DNA of 64,000 bases, from assembly GCF_005771405.1 (NCBI RefSeq), contig NZ_VAUA01000006.1, positions 21,251-85,250 on the forward strand, written 5' to 3'. Below are positions 45,728 to 54,001 of this stretch, in pieces. A program made the position numbers and the translations under genes. The stretch comes from Parasedimentitalea maritima. Lineage in GTDB: Bacteria > Pseudomonadota > Alphaproteobacteria > Rhodobacterales > Rhodobacteraceae. The notes beneath the pieces were generated by a model. It was given only the letters and a program-made list of their open reading frames with translations. It did not search any database and was not told the origin of the DNA. Each line of letters starts with the position of its first letter. Within the stretch, counting starts at the first letter, position 1.

Positions 45728-46144
45728 ATGAACCTCAAACGGCAAGCCCAGCCCCGCGCCCTGATTTCATTGGTGCCAATGATCGACGTGATGTTGATTT
45801 TGCTGGTGTTTTTCATGGTCACTTCGACCTATCTGAACCTCGATATGATCCCGGCTTTGCGACCGGATACAGACAGCGTATCAACGACCGTGAGTGCGCA
45901 ACCCGAAGGCTCGATCATAATCCGAATTGGTGCTGATGGCCACGCTGTGCTGCGCGGTCAGCAACTCGACGCTGACGCGGTGACAGACCATCTGACAACT
46001 GAGATTGCCCATGAGCCTTTGACACAAGTCCTAATCTTGCCGTCAGGCGCTGCCCCTATGCAGGCCCTCATTTCAGTAATGGACAGCGCAGCATTGGCCG
46101 GTGTGCAACGGCTGCGCGTTCTGAGACTGGAGGCCAGCCAATGA
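45728..46144 (+). CDS. ExbD/TolR-family subunit 1
   Basis: Protein of 138 residues with one N-terminal membrane helix that carries the proton-path Asp (LVPMIDVMLILLVFFMVTS) and a periplasmic ExbD/TolR domain (about 55-135). The start is backed by AGGAGG. It is followed by a second ExbD gene with a four-base overlap. Two different ExbD proteins per ExbB are known from other bacteria and suggest a heteromeric stator. Confidence 0.92.
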   Translation: MNLKRQAQPRALISLVPMIDVMLILLVFFMVTSTYLNLDMIPALRPDTDSVSTTVSAQPEGSIIIRIGADGHAVLRGQQLDADAVTDHLTTEIAHEPLTQVLILPSGAAPMQALISVMDSAALAGVQRLRVLRLEASQ

Positions 46145-46548
46145 AACTAAGTCGCCCCCCTCGCGCAGCACAATCTGAAACGATTATCGCCCTGATCGAT
46201 GTGGTGTTCTTCCTGCTGGTCTTTTTCATGTTGATCGGACGCATGGACGCCACCGCCCCGTTTGAAGTCCGCCCCCCGATGGCGCAATCAGGGCGCGACA
46301 TGCCAGCCGGGGGGGTGACCCTGGCCGTAGCCGCAAATGGCTCTCTGGCGTTGGATGGCGACGAAATCAGCACGCAAGACCTGGCAACCGCACTGACCAG
46401 CCAACTGACACAGCAACCCGATCTACGCCTACGTATCAACGCACATCGGGCCACCGAACTGCGCCATGTTCTGCCTTATGTGACACAGGCCGAACAATTG
46501 GGCGTGCGCGATGTCGTGCTGGTCGTCACTCCAGAGCGTGACGAGTGA
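46141..46548 (+). CDS. ExbD/TolR-family subunit 2
   Basis: Protein of 135 residues, paralogous to the preceding gene, with the membrane helix and conserved Asp (IALIDVVFFLLVFFMLIG) and a periplasmic domain with the family pattern (GGVTLAVAANGSLALDG, DLRLRINAH, VRDVVLVVTP). It overlaps the first exbD gene by four bases (ATGA) and its own TGA overlaps the GTG start of the next gene. Confidence 0.92.
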   Translation: MKLSRPPRAAQSETIIALIDVVFFLLVFFMLIGRMDATAPFEVRPPMAQSGRDMPAGGVTLAVAANGSLALDGDEISTQDLATALTSQLTQQPDLRLRINAHRATELRHVLPYVTQAEQLGVRDVVLVVTPERDE

Positions 46549-48107
46549 GGCTTCGTCCCGGCATATGGGCTGGCGGGATTTTAGGCTCGGCTTTGGCTCA
46601 TTTGGGATTTGCGGCGCTGCTGCTATGGTCGTTGCGGCCTGATACAGTTGAAAACCAACCCAGCCCTCAAAGCGAACTACAGCTCCAAGCCTACCGCATC
46701 CCGCGCAGCGAGGCAGTACCACAAGCTCCAACAGCGGATCCAGCCGCCCAAGCTGACACCCAAGGAGAAGGCCTTGCGACTGGAGAAATTCCTAAATCGA
46801 CAGCTTTTTCGATGGTGCCCCAAAGCGACCAGATCGAACCCGCTCGCCCCACCAGTACCACGCTCAACGCAGCCAGAGATCCGGCTCCGCAGGCTACACC
46901 TTTAGCACCGACCCCTGCCACACTGCTCCCCGCGCCTTCTCCAAGTGATCAAGTTGTTGCAACAGCGCCAGCGGTAACACCTCTTGTCGTAAGTGAAGCG
47001 ATGGTTGCAGACGTAACAGCGGCGGCTACGCCTGAAGTTTCTTTGACGAAAGCCGTGCCTCTGCCAGTTTTGCAGTCCTCCTCAATCGCCCAACCCTCAC
47101 CCGTACCGCTGGCCCAGGCTCCTACCACAGCAGACGCAGCACCGGTACTTGCCCCCGACGCGCAACCATTGGACAATACGCAACCCACGAGCACGCAAAG
47201 CTTGCAACAAACCCCGGATGCAACCGCTTTGACTGAACACCCTCCTGCCCCGGTTACTGCCTCACTGTCCAAGCCAGATGTGCCCCACATTAAGGCCGCG
47301 TTGGCTTTTTCTGGCGATGGGGCCGGTCAGGCTGACCCAGTGTCACTGGCTGCTTTCCAGAGCTTTATGCAGCCCGGTGACATCAGCGCAGCGGGTGATC
47401 CGTTGCGCGATGGGGTGTCAGGGATTCTGGCTGCGGTGCCATGTTCGCGTTTGCAAGTCGTGTTTGATCCTGAAACTGCAACACTCAATCTGCGCGGCCA
47501 TCTCCCAGAAACCGGATTACGCGCCCCGGTTCTGGCGGCTCTACAAGCGCAAATGGGAGCTGACATTCAAGTCTCGGATCAAATGAAAATTCTACCCCGC
47601 CCGCAATGTGGTGCACTGGCAGGAATTTCAAATGTCGGACTGCCCCAAAGTACCGACCAAATCACCAACCCCCGGCTAATTGGCGCTGACACCCACGCCC
47701 GAGTGCTGGATTACGTTGGCGGCGATCGTCTCTTTTTTGATCTGACTGCACCAGACTATGACGCTTATGTATATGTTGATTACTTTGATGCAGGCGGAGA
47801 TGTGCTGCACTTATCTCCCAATGCTGCAGCCCCTCTTTCGCTGACCCCGGCCCAAAACCGCTTGCGGGTAGGTGCCAAAGCCGCTTCAGATCCGGGACTG
47901 CAAATCACTGTAGGACCGCCCTATGGTCAGGAAATTGCTGTTGCTTTTGCTGCATCACACCCGCTGTATTCGGATTTACGTCCGATTAGCGAAGAGGCCG
48001 CGCCCTATTTGACCTGGCTGTCAGAACGCGTCAGCGAAGCACGCGCTGCACATGCCGATTTCAAAGGGGAATGGGTCTATTTCTTTGTGTCCACCACGAC
48101 GCAATAA
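46545..48107 (+). CDS. TonB-position protein with BON-like and DUF4384-like periplasmic domains
   Basis: Protein of 520 residues starting at GTG inside a GTGA overlap with exbD2. One membrane helix (about 7-27) is followed by a long Pro/Ala/Thr-rich stretch (about 30-245), as in TonB. Instead of a TonB C-terminal domain it has a BON-like segment with two Cys (VPCSRLQVVF and RPQCGALAG, about 295-360) and a C-terminal DUF4384-like domain (about 380-520: YVYVDYFDAGGDVLHLSPNA, SHPLYSDLRPISEEA). The same pair of modules forms the periplasmic part of the PpkA kinase. It may couple proton motive force to an envelope partner shared with PpkA. The function is inferred. Confidence 0.75.
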   Translation: MRLRPGIWAGGILGSALAHLGFAALLLWSLRPDTVENQPSPQSELQLQAYRIPRSEAVPQAPTADPAAQADTQGEGLATGEIPKSTAFSMVPQSDQIEPARPTSTTLNAARDPAPQATPLAPTPATLLPAPSPSDQVVATAPAVTPLVVSEAMVADVTAAATPEVSLTKAVPLPVLQSSSIAQPSPVPLAQAPTTADAAPVLAPDAQPLDNTQPTSTQSLQQTPDATALTEHPPAPVTASLSKPDVPHIKAALAFSGDGAGQADPVSLAAFQSFMQPGDISAAGDPLRDGVSGILAAVPCSRLQVVFDPETATLNLRGHLPETGLRAPVLAALQAQMGADIQVSDQMKILPRPQCGALAGISNVGLPQSTDQITNPRLIGADTHARVLDYVGGDRLFFDLTAPDYDAYVYVDYFDAGGDVLHLSPNAAAPLSLTPAQNRLRVGAKAASDPGLQITVGPPYGQEIAVAFAASHPLYSDLRPISEEAAPYLTWLSERVSEARAAHADFKGEWVYFFVSTTTQ

Positions 48108-48221
48108 GGGTACAAATGCTCCCCTTACGACCAGATCATACCTGTTGCAGCCGCCCCGAGGACATAGCTGCAATTGACCACATAGACTGGAGTGTCAGCA
48201 GTGCACGTCAAGAAGGTGGAT

Positions 48222-49709
48222 TTATTGACAACCACCGGAAGCCCAGCTTTTCAGGGCGCGTTTCATGACACCCCCATATGGGTGTTGCTTCGTCAGAGAC
48301 CGCTGCATGGTTAGATTGAGATAGGCATTTGCCTGGGTGCACAATCGTTCGCGGTTCCATTGATGGCAGTTGGAACAGGTCTGCCCCTTCCAGTATGCTT
48401 CGGGCAGTCCCTCAATGGGGGGAAATGCAGGCGAGCCTGTTATCAATTCTGCTAGCGATTTTCCAGACACAGGACCCAAATCAGACACCAGTGGGCTGGC
48501 AAAGGTAATTGGCCCCGCCTCAGGCGAATTGGGGGTCGATGTTGAGCTATCAAGCTCTTCAGCAACCTCCGTTTCGTCTTCGCCATCGGCCTCTGGGTCG
48601 GTACTGGTTCCGGCACTCAAAGAAATCACTTCGGCCCGAACCATTTCTGAGTAGGTCCCATTAGGATAGGCCTGAAGATACGCCTCATAGGCGGCTATGC
48701 TGCCATCCGCCTGGGCGGACTGGAACAGTTTGTTTTCTGCCTCGCCCGGTAGTGGCACAGGATCACTGGGTGGTGGCGCCAGTTCTTTTTCGATGATTTC
48801 AGCCAGCAACGTGCGTGCTTCATCCGCATACTCGCCATCAGGGTAACCGCGCAGATATAGGGTCAATTGCACCGGGTCACGCGTTGCTTGCACCGATTGC
48901 CACACCTGCAGCTCGCCTGCTGCGGCTGGCTTAGGGGGCTCAGGTTGATCGATAAACAAGAAATCACTCACGAGCGACGAGGCGTCCCAGGGCGTCTGCA
49001 ATCCATTGCTTTCTTTCAAAACAGCCCGACGCACCTGTTTAAACAATTGTTCGACAGGCTGACCAGGCACAGATATTTGGTCCACCACAGCCCGGGTAAA
49101 GGGACTATTTCCTTCCAGACCGTCTAGCGCGACGCCCCCGGGGGCGGTTGCATAGGCCAGGAACGTACCCGTCGGCGCTTTCATCTCGGCCAGGCCGTTA
49201 TCGTTCAGTTCGGGGATATCGCCAAACGGGTTGTTCCGGCAGGCATCCAGAATTACGATATTGGTGCGATTGCGCGCTGACGCCATCTGGCGCAAAACCG
49301 ACTGGGCCTCAACTGCAACAAGATCGAGATCTGCAGCGTCTTCTAGTGCGACATCCACAGGCAACAGGTAGTTGTTGCCAAAGCTCTGCACGCCATGTCC
49401 GGCATAATAGAACAGCCCGGTAGCATCACTGCCAGCCTTACGCAGGGCGCGGCCAAACTGGGCAATGGCCCTTTTCATCTCTAGCTGGGTGGCGTCACTC
49501 AGCAATGTTACTTCGAAACCCACCTGCGCCAGCGCATCCGCCATCAGCTTGGCGTCATGCACCGGATTGTCCAGTGGTGAAACGGAACCATAAGCGGAGT
49601 TGCCAAAAATAAGAGCAAGCCGCTCTTCAGCATTGGCTTTGGTACCCCAAGCCAGCGGCAGTGCAGCAAACAGTGCCAACAGGCAAAGCATATAGAAAAA
49701 TCGTTTCAC
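48222..49709 (-). CDS. secreted caspase-fold protein with C-terminal CXXCH motif
   Basis: Protein of about 495 residues. A signal peptide (about 1-27, KANA) precedes a peptidase C14 caspase-like domain (about 28-260) with the His in FYYAGHGVQ (H105) and the Cys in LDACRNNPFG (C157), so the catalytic pair is intact. The middle holds two short repeats (VQLTLYLRGYPDGEYADEA and GSIAAYEAYLQAYPNGTYSE) and an acidic Ser/Thr/Glu segment. The last 60 residues contain CSNCH (codons 48363-48377) and two further Cys, resembling a c-type haem or a metal site. The start was set at GTG 49709 because GGAG lies seven bases upstream. It is divergent from the YceI-OmpA gene. Confidence 0.83.
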   Translation of the reverse strand: MKRFFYMLCLLALFAALPLAWGTKANAEERLALIFGNSAYGSVSPLDNPVHDAKLMADALAQVGFEVTLLSDATQLEMKRAIAQFGRALRKAGSDATGLFYYAGHGVQSFGNNYLLPVDVALEDAADLDLVAVEAQSVLRQMASARNRTNIVILDACRNNPFGDIPELNDNGLAEMKAPTGTFLAYATAPGGVALDGLEGNSPFTRAVVDQISVPGQPVEQLFKQVRRAVLKESNGLQTPWDASSLVSDFLFIDQPEPPKPAAAGELQVWQSVQATRDPVQLTLYLRGYPDGEYADEARTLLAEIIEKELAPPPSDPVPLPGEAENKLFQSAQADGSIAAYEAYLQAYPNGTYSEMVRAEVISLSAGTSTDPEADGEDETEVAEELDSSTSTPNSPEAGPITFASPLVSDLGPVSGKSLAELITGSPAFPPIEGLPEAYWKGQTCSNCHQWNRERLCTQANAYLNLTMQRSLTKQHPYGGVMKRALKSWASGGCQ

Positions 49710-49898
49710 GCTCACACTCCAACCCAGCAACTAACCAACTAGCCGCAATAGGCATAGCTTAGCAGAAAACCGTTAGCAAACTATCGCGATACTTGCCTAA
49801 AGGTGCAAGTTTCCTGTTAGTATGTGAAAACCACACGAAGTTTTTGCTTCGGCCTTAGCGCCAAAGTTCCGTTTAATTGTTTTGAAAGTGGCTTTGCT

Positions 49899-50936
49899 AT
49901 GCGATTATTCCCTTCCCTGTCAGCGCTCTTACTGATGTGCCTACCCGGTTTTTTGTCGGCACAAAGCCCATTTGAAAACGGGTGGCAACTGGATCAGGTG
50001 GCGTCGAACATTACCTACATGTCGATTAAGAAAGGCCACATTGCTGAAACCAACAGTTTTGCCACAGTGAATGGTCAGATCAGCGAAGATGGCACTGCAG
50101 TGCTAACCATTGCATTGGATTCAGTCGATACCGCAGTCGATTTGCGCAACGTGCGAATGCGGTTCTTGTTTTTTGAAACATTCCTGCACCCTCAAGCTGT
50201 CATTACAACGCATCTGGACGCCGCAGATTTGGCAGACTTACCAAATCTGCGTCGCAAAGAGGTGACATTACCATTTTCGCTTTCTTTGCACGGCGTAAAG
50301 GCCGAGCTAAGCGCACCAGTCATCATTTCGCTAATAAGCAATGACCGGATCAATGTTGCGACCGTCAAACCAATTCCAATTCTGATGAAAGACTTCGGTC
50401 TCGAGGCTGGACGGGCCAAGCTGGAAGAGGCCGCTGGCGTGACCATCACCCCTCTGGCTATTGTTAGTCTGAATTTGACCTTTGACCGGACCACCCCTGG
50501 CACAGCCTTGCCTCAACCAACGCCTGTAGTTGCCGCTTCGGCCGCCTTAGAGACCGAAGGTAACTTTGACAGGGCCGCCTGTGTCGGTCGGTTCGAAATC
50601 TTGTCGAAAACTGGCAGCATTAATTTTGCCCCTGCCGGGTCACGGCTAGATCCAAGCTCTACTGCCCTGCTAGATACACTGTATGATGTCGTTAGCCGGT
50701 GTCCTGACCTCGTAATTGAAATTGGGGGCCATACCGACAGTCTCGGAAAAGCATCTCAAAACGTCCGGCTAAGTGAGCGGCGTGCAGACGCGGTGTCCGA
50801 ATATCTGCACGAAAAGGGAATACCTGAGACCCGTATGAAAGTGACCGGGTATGGTGAGACACAGCCTCTGGTTCCGAACAACACAGCACAAAACCGGGCT
50901 AAAAATCGGCGGATCGAGTTCTTGGTCGTAAACTAG
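49899..50936 (+). CDS. YceI-like / OmpA fusion protein
   Basis: Secreted protein of about 345 residues. A signal peptide (about 1-22, LPGFLSAQS) is followed by a YceI-like beta-barrel lipid-binding domain (about 28-195: WQLDQVASNITYMSIKKGH, ATVNGQISEDGTAVLTI, VTLPFSLSLHGVK). After a short linker comes an OmpA-type peptidoglycan-binding domain (about 235-345: GSRLDPSSTALLDTL, EIGGHTDSLGKASQNVRLS, NRAKNRRIEFLV). A periplasmic lipid- or isoprenoid-binding pocket tethered to the wall is an unusual combination. The start at ATG 49899 gives a clean signal peptide; upstream in-frame ATG codons do not. Confidence 0.82.
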   Translation: MRLFPSLSALLLMCLPGFLSAQSPFENGWQLDQVASNITYMSIKKGHIAETNSFATVNGQISEDGTAVLTIALDSVDTAVDLRNVRMRFLFFETFLHPQAVITTHLDAADLADLPNLRRKEVTLPFSLSLHGVKAELSAPVIISLISNDRINVATVKPIPILMKDFGLEAGRAKLEEAAGVTITPLAIVSLNLTFDRTTPGTALPQPTPVVAASAALETEGNFDRAACVGRFEILSKTGSINFAPAGSRLDPSSTALLDTLYDVVSRCPDLVIEIGGHTDSLGKASQNVRLSERRADAVSEYLHEKGIPETRMKVTGYGETQPLVPNNTAQNRAKNRRIEFLVVN

Positions 50937-50961
50937 CGCGCGAATCTACGAGAATTGTGAC

Positions 50962-50982
50962 GGTCAGCGAAGCTCGCTGACC
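50962..50982. other. hairpin between convergent genes
   Basis: Perfect 9-bp inverted repeat, GGTCAGCGA (50962-50970) and TCGCTGACC (50974-50982), with a 3-nt loop. It overlaps the last codons of the isochorismatase-like gene, and its left edge is about 25 bases past the YceI-OmpA stop codon. It could end transcription from either side, but neither side has a T-run. Confidence 0.45.
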
Positions 50983-51599
50983 AGTTCATCCGTCGTTACT
51001 TGTCGACAATACCCCTTAATCGTTCTCAGCGAATGATCATGCCGGTCCTGACTATATGTCATGCAGGCATCGGTTACCTGAGTGACAAGATATCCCAGGT
51101 CGCAGGCGTCCCGGATCGCGCCCTCTACACATTGGTCGGTAATAATTCCGCTGATCACCAGTTGCTTAACGCCAAGATTGCGCAAAACATAATCAATATG
51201 TGTGGAAACAAAGACCGAAGAGGACGACTTGGGGAAGACAATCTCATCATCGCCCGGTGCCAACTCGTCGATCATTTTGCCGTCCCAGGATCCCTTGGGG
51301 ACATTGAAACCGGTGATCTTATAATCAAGACTGCGATCCCGGCCATCTTTGGTCAGACTTTCAATTGTGGTGTAAAGCACCTCGCCACCCGCCTTGCGAA
51401 ACGCTGCCTGAAGCCTTTGCATATTCGGGACAATTGTTGATTTCATCTGCCCAAAGAACCAGCCATATTTGTCGTCGAACTCCGCATCACTTAGACCGGC
51501 AAACTCAGCGCCTTTGCGATGGGCTGCAAAGTTCTGCACGTCGATGAACAGCATCGCAGATTGGTCAAGTTGGAGCGGCACATTGCGGGTCAGGGTCAT
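50964..51599 (-). CDS. isochorismatase-family cysteine hydrolase
   Basis: Enzyme of 211 residues of the isochorismatase-like hydrolase family. The catalytic triad is visible: Asp in MLFIDVQNF, Lys in VFPKSSSSVF and Cys in IITDQCVEGAI. Family members hydrolyse amides (nicotinamide, N-carbamoyl compounds, ureidoacrylate) or isochorismate. An amide substrate is more likely here because the gene is the last of a transporter operon for amino compounds and overlaps the N-formylglutamate amidohydrolase-like gene by four bases. The exact substrate is unknown. Confidence 0.85.
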   Translation of the reverse strand: MTLTRNVPLQLDQSAMLFIDVQNFAAHRKGAEFAGLSDAEFDDKYGWFFGQMKSTIVPNMQRLQAAFRKAGGEVLYTTIESLTKDGRDRSLDYKITGFNVPKGSWDGKMIDELAPGDDEIVFPKSSSSVFVSTHIDYVLRNLGVKQLVISGIITDQCVEGAIRDACDLGYLVTQVTDACMTYSQDRHDHSLRTIKGYCRQVTTDELVSELR

Positions 51600-52381
51600 G
51601 AGTGGTCTTTCCTAAGTGAACGGGTGATTGCACAGGCGAGCCAGTCAGCCCATTTTTGTTGCCCGTCAGCTGTGGCGATCAGATCATTGCATATTTCAAT
51701 AAGGCTGTGAGGAAGCCCACTTGCCTCTCCATGCATCGGCACAAACCAATCAAACTCGTCATCTATTTGATAGGGCTGATTTAAACCGATCTTTTCTGGA
51801 GCAACAAATGCGCCAAATTCTACGGCAAGGTCTTGCGATGTTTTGCTATGCTTACGGTACAAAAATCCAACATCCCAGGGTCGTTTATAGCCAGCCATGG
51901 TGCGGGTATAGCTATGGATGGACAGAACCATCGCGCAAGAAGGTCGTCTGATCTGTGTACTGACCGCGTCCTGAAACGGGGTGAAAACCTCTGCAATCCG
52001 GGACTGTCTCTGCGGCGGCGACAGGTCATTGTTCGCAGGCACCAATATCCCGTCGCTGATTGGTGGCATAGCGTTTTCACTGTGGGGGGGCCGATTGCAG
52101 TCGACAACCAACCGGCTGTAACGTTGCAGGATCAGCGGCGCGTTGAGTTGGGCTGCAACAAGACGGGCAACCTTTTCAGCTCCGATGTCCCAAGCGATAT
52201 GCGCCTGCAAATCCTCGGGGGACAAACCCAAATCTCCCAAGGCCGCTGGGATTGCCCGTCCGGCATGTTCGCAAACCAGAACAACAGGAAAGATGCTGTC
52301 ACCGTTGAGGACTTCAACCGGCCCTACTTCGCCCTTGCCAAGCAGAGCCTCCATAGGGGCTACATTGGGACCACAACTCAT
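51596..52381 (-). CDS. N-formylglutamate amidohydrolase-family protein
   Basis: Protein of 261 residues of the N-formylglutamate amidohydrolase family (HutG-like, metal dependent). Typical segments are FPVVLVCEHAGRAIPAALG, HIAWDIGAEKVARLVA, SRLVVDCNRPP and VLSIHSYTR. Family enzymes release formate from N-formyl amino acids, or act on similar amides. There is no hut operon here, so histidine degradation is not implied. The gene overlaps livH by four bases and the isochorismatase-like gene by four bases. Together with the glutamine-synthetase-like ligase it may handle a glutamyl or formyl intermediate (inference). Confidence 0.85.
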   Translation of the reverse strand: MSCGPNVAPMEALLGKGEVGPVEVLNGDSIFPVVLVCEHAGRAIPAALGDLGLSPEDLQAHIAWDIGAEKVARLVAAQLNAPLILQRYSRLVVDCNRPPHSENAMPPISDGILVPANNDLSPPQRQSRIAEVFTPFQDAVSTQIRRPSCAMVLSIHSYTRTMAGYKRPWDVGFLYRKHSKTSQDLAVEFGAFVAPEKIGLNQPYQIDDEFDWFVPMHGEASGLPHSLIEICNDLIATADGQQKWADWLACAITRSLRKDHS

Positions 52382-53271
52382 ACTTTTTCGGCTTTCAATG
52401 TCGCTGACGGGATCAAGCCGTTAGGTCGGATCAGCAGAACCAAAACAACAATGCCAAGCCCGATCGGATCACGGAACTCCTGCATTTCAGGAGGCAGGAA
52501 TGCGGCAAGGTAGATTTCAATGAACCCCAGCAGAAAGCCACCTGCGACAGCGCCGCGCAGGCTTCCCAAACCGCCAAGAATGGCTGCGATAAAGGCCTTC
52601 AATACGGGCATAAAGCCCATGAGCGGATCAACCGAAGCCCGTTGTGAAACCCAGAGCACGGCTGCGACGCCGGCCAGCAAGCCTGACAGGGCAAAAGCCC
52701 CGGCAATCACCGTATTGGCGCGAATGCCCATCAGTCGAGCAACTGCGAAATCTTCAGCGGCGGCCCGCATCGCAACACCGGTTTTCTGATGCTTCATGAA
52801 CCAGTCCAGAAAGACCAGCATGACAATTGTAGACGCAATCGCGGCCAGTTTGTTTACACCGATCACCAGCCCAAACACACGAACGCTATCAGACAGTAAA
52901 GCGGGTAGAAGAACCGGTTGTGAGCGAGCTGAAATCAGGTTTTGGAACAGTACCTGCAGGATCATGGCCACCGCAAAGCTGGTCACCAGCATCGTAGCAC
53001 CAGATCCGTTGCGAACCGGACGAAAGGCGATCCGCTCCATTGCAACAGCGGCCAGGACTGAGGCCGTAATTGCCAACGGAACTGCGATGACGAAGGGCAC
53101 ACTGGCAATACCACAGTACATCAGTACATAGCCGGCAATGGTCATCAACTCACCGTGGGCAAAGTTGATCAAGCCCATGATCGAAAATACCACAGCCAGC
53201 CCCAGCGCCAGTAGGGCATATGTCCCACCCAAGGCCAGTGCATTTGCCGTCTGTTGAAGGAAAAGTTCCAT
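52378..53271 (-). CDS. livH: branched-chain amino-acid-type ABC permease (LivH)
   Basis: Permease of 297 residues with about eight membrane helices and the LivH family core (GLAVVFSIMGLINFAHGELM at the N-terminus, SALSGLLAGVAAVLWV-type segment, GFMPVLKAFIAAILGGLGS near the EAA loop). It pairs with the LivM half of the LivM-LivG fusion. It lies three bases after livF and overlaps the amidohydrolase gene. The Liv family transports many amides, amino acids and ureas, so the gene symbol marks the family and not the substrate. Confidence 0.92.
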   Translation of the reverse strand: MELFLQQTANALALGGTYALLALGLAVVFSIMGLINFAHGELMTIAGYVLMYCGIASVPFVIAVPLAITASVLAAVAMERIAFRPVRNGSGATMLVTSFAVAMILQVLFQNLISARSQPVLLPALLSDSVRVFGLVIGVNKLAAIASTIVMLVFLDWFMKHQKTGVAMRAAAEDFAVARLMGIRANTVIAGAFALSGLLAGVAAVLWVSQRASVDPLMGFMPVLKAFIAAILGGLGSLRGAVAGGFLLGFIEIYLAAFLPPEMQEFRDPIGLGIVVLVLLIRPNGLIPSATLKAEKV

Positions 53272-53274
53272 GTC

Positions 53275-53991
53275 TCAGTTCGCTCCCAGATAGGCGTCTT
53301 GCATGCTGCTGCTTTGAGTTAGCTCACTGGTCTTGCCTGCTTCGACAATTTCACCACTGACCAATATGTATCCACGGTCGGCAACCTGCAGAGTTTTGGC
53401 GACGTTCTGTTCGACCACCAACAAGGTCACACCTTGATCCCTAAGTTTGGCAATGAGCTCGAAGATCTGATCCATGATCAGCGGCGCCAACCCCAGCGAG
53501 GGTTCATCCAACAACAACAGCCGCGGGTTCGACATTAAGGCGCGGCCAACCGCAAGCATCTGCTGCTGACCACCGGACAGCGTCCCAGCATATTGATCTT
53601 TGCGTTCTTTCAGGATTGGAAACAGATCGTAAACCCTCTCCCAAGCCTCAGCTATCTCGTCTTTATCTGTTAGGCCAAACGCCCCCATGCGCAGGTTGTC
53701 TGAAACACTGAGTGTCCCAAACACGCGACGCCCTTCAGGTGACAGTGTCAGGCCCGAAGGGGCAAGCCCTTCTGGTGCGGCCCCGGTGATGTCCTTGCCA
53801 TCAAACATGACCTGACCGGATGCTGTTGGAACCAATCCAACAATGGCATTTAGAATAGACGATTTTCCGGCCCCGTTAGCGCCCAGCAAGGCGACGATCT
53901 CGCCTTGCTGAATTTCAAAACTTACACCACGCACCGCTTCTACTGCGCCGTATCTGACTTGGAGTCCCTGTGCTGATAGAAGGGGTGCCAT
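53275..53991 (-). CDS. livF: ABC transporter ATPase (LivF type)
   Basis: ATPase of 238 residues of the LivF subfamily. It has Walker A (GANGAGKSSILN), the signature (LSGGQQQMLAVGRAL), Walker B (LLLLDEPSLGLAP) and the switch His region (LLVVEQNV). It acts with the LivG half of the fusion protein as the second ATPase of the importer. The start has an AAGGA site that overlaps the stop codon of the binding-protein gene. Confidence 0.93.
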   Translation of the reverse strand: MAPLLSAQGLQVRYGAVEAVRGVSFEIQQGEIVALLGANGAGKSSILNAIVGLVPTASGQVMFDGKDITGAAPEGLAPSGLTLSPEGRRVFGTLSVSDNLRMGAFGLTDKDEIAEAWERVYDLFPILKERKDQYAGTLSGGQQQMLAVGRALMSNPRLLLLDEPSLGLAPLIMDQIFELIAKLRDQGVTLLVVEQNVAKTLQVADRGYILVSGEIVEAGKTSELTQSSSMQDAYLGAN

Positions 53992-54001
53992 GGCTGTTTC
54001 C

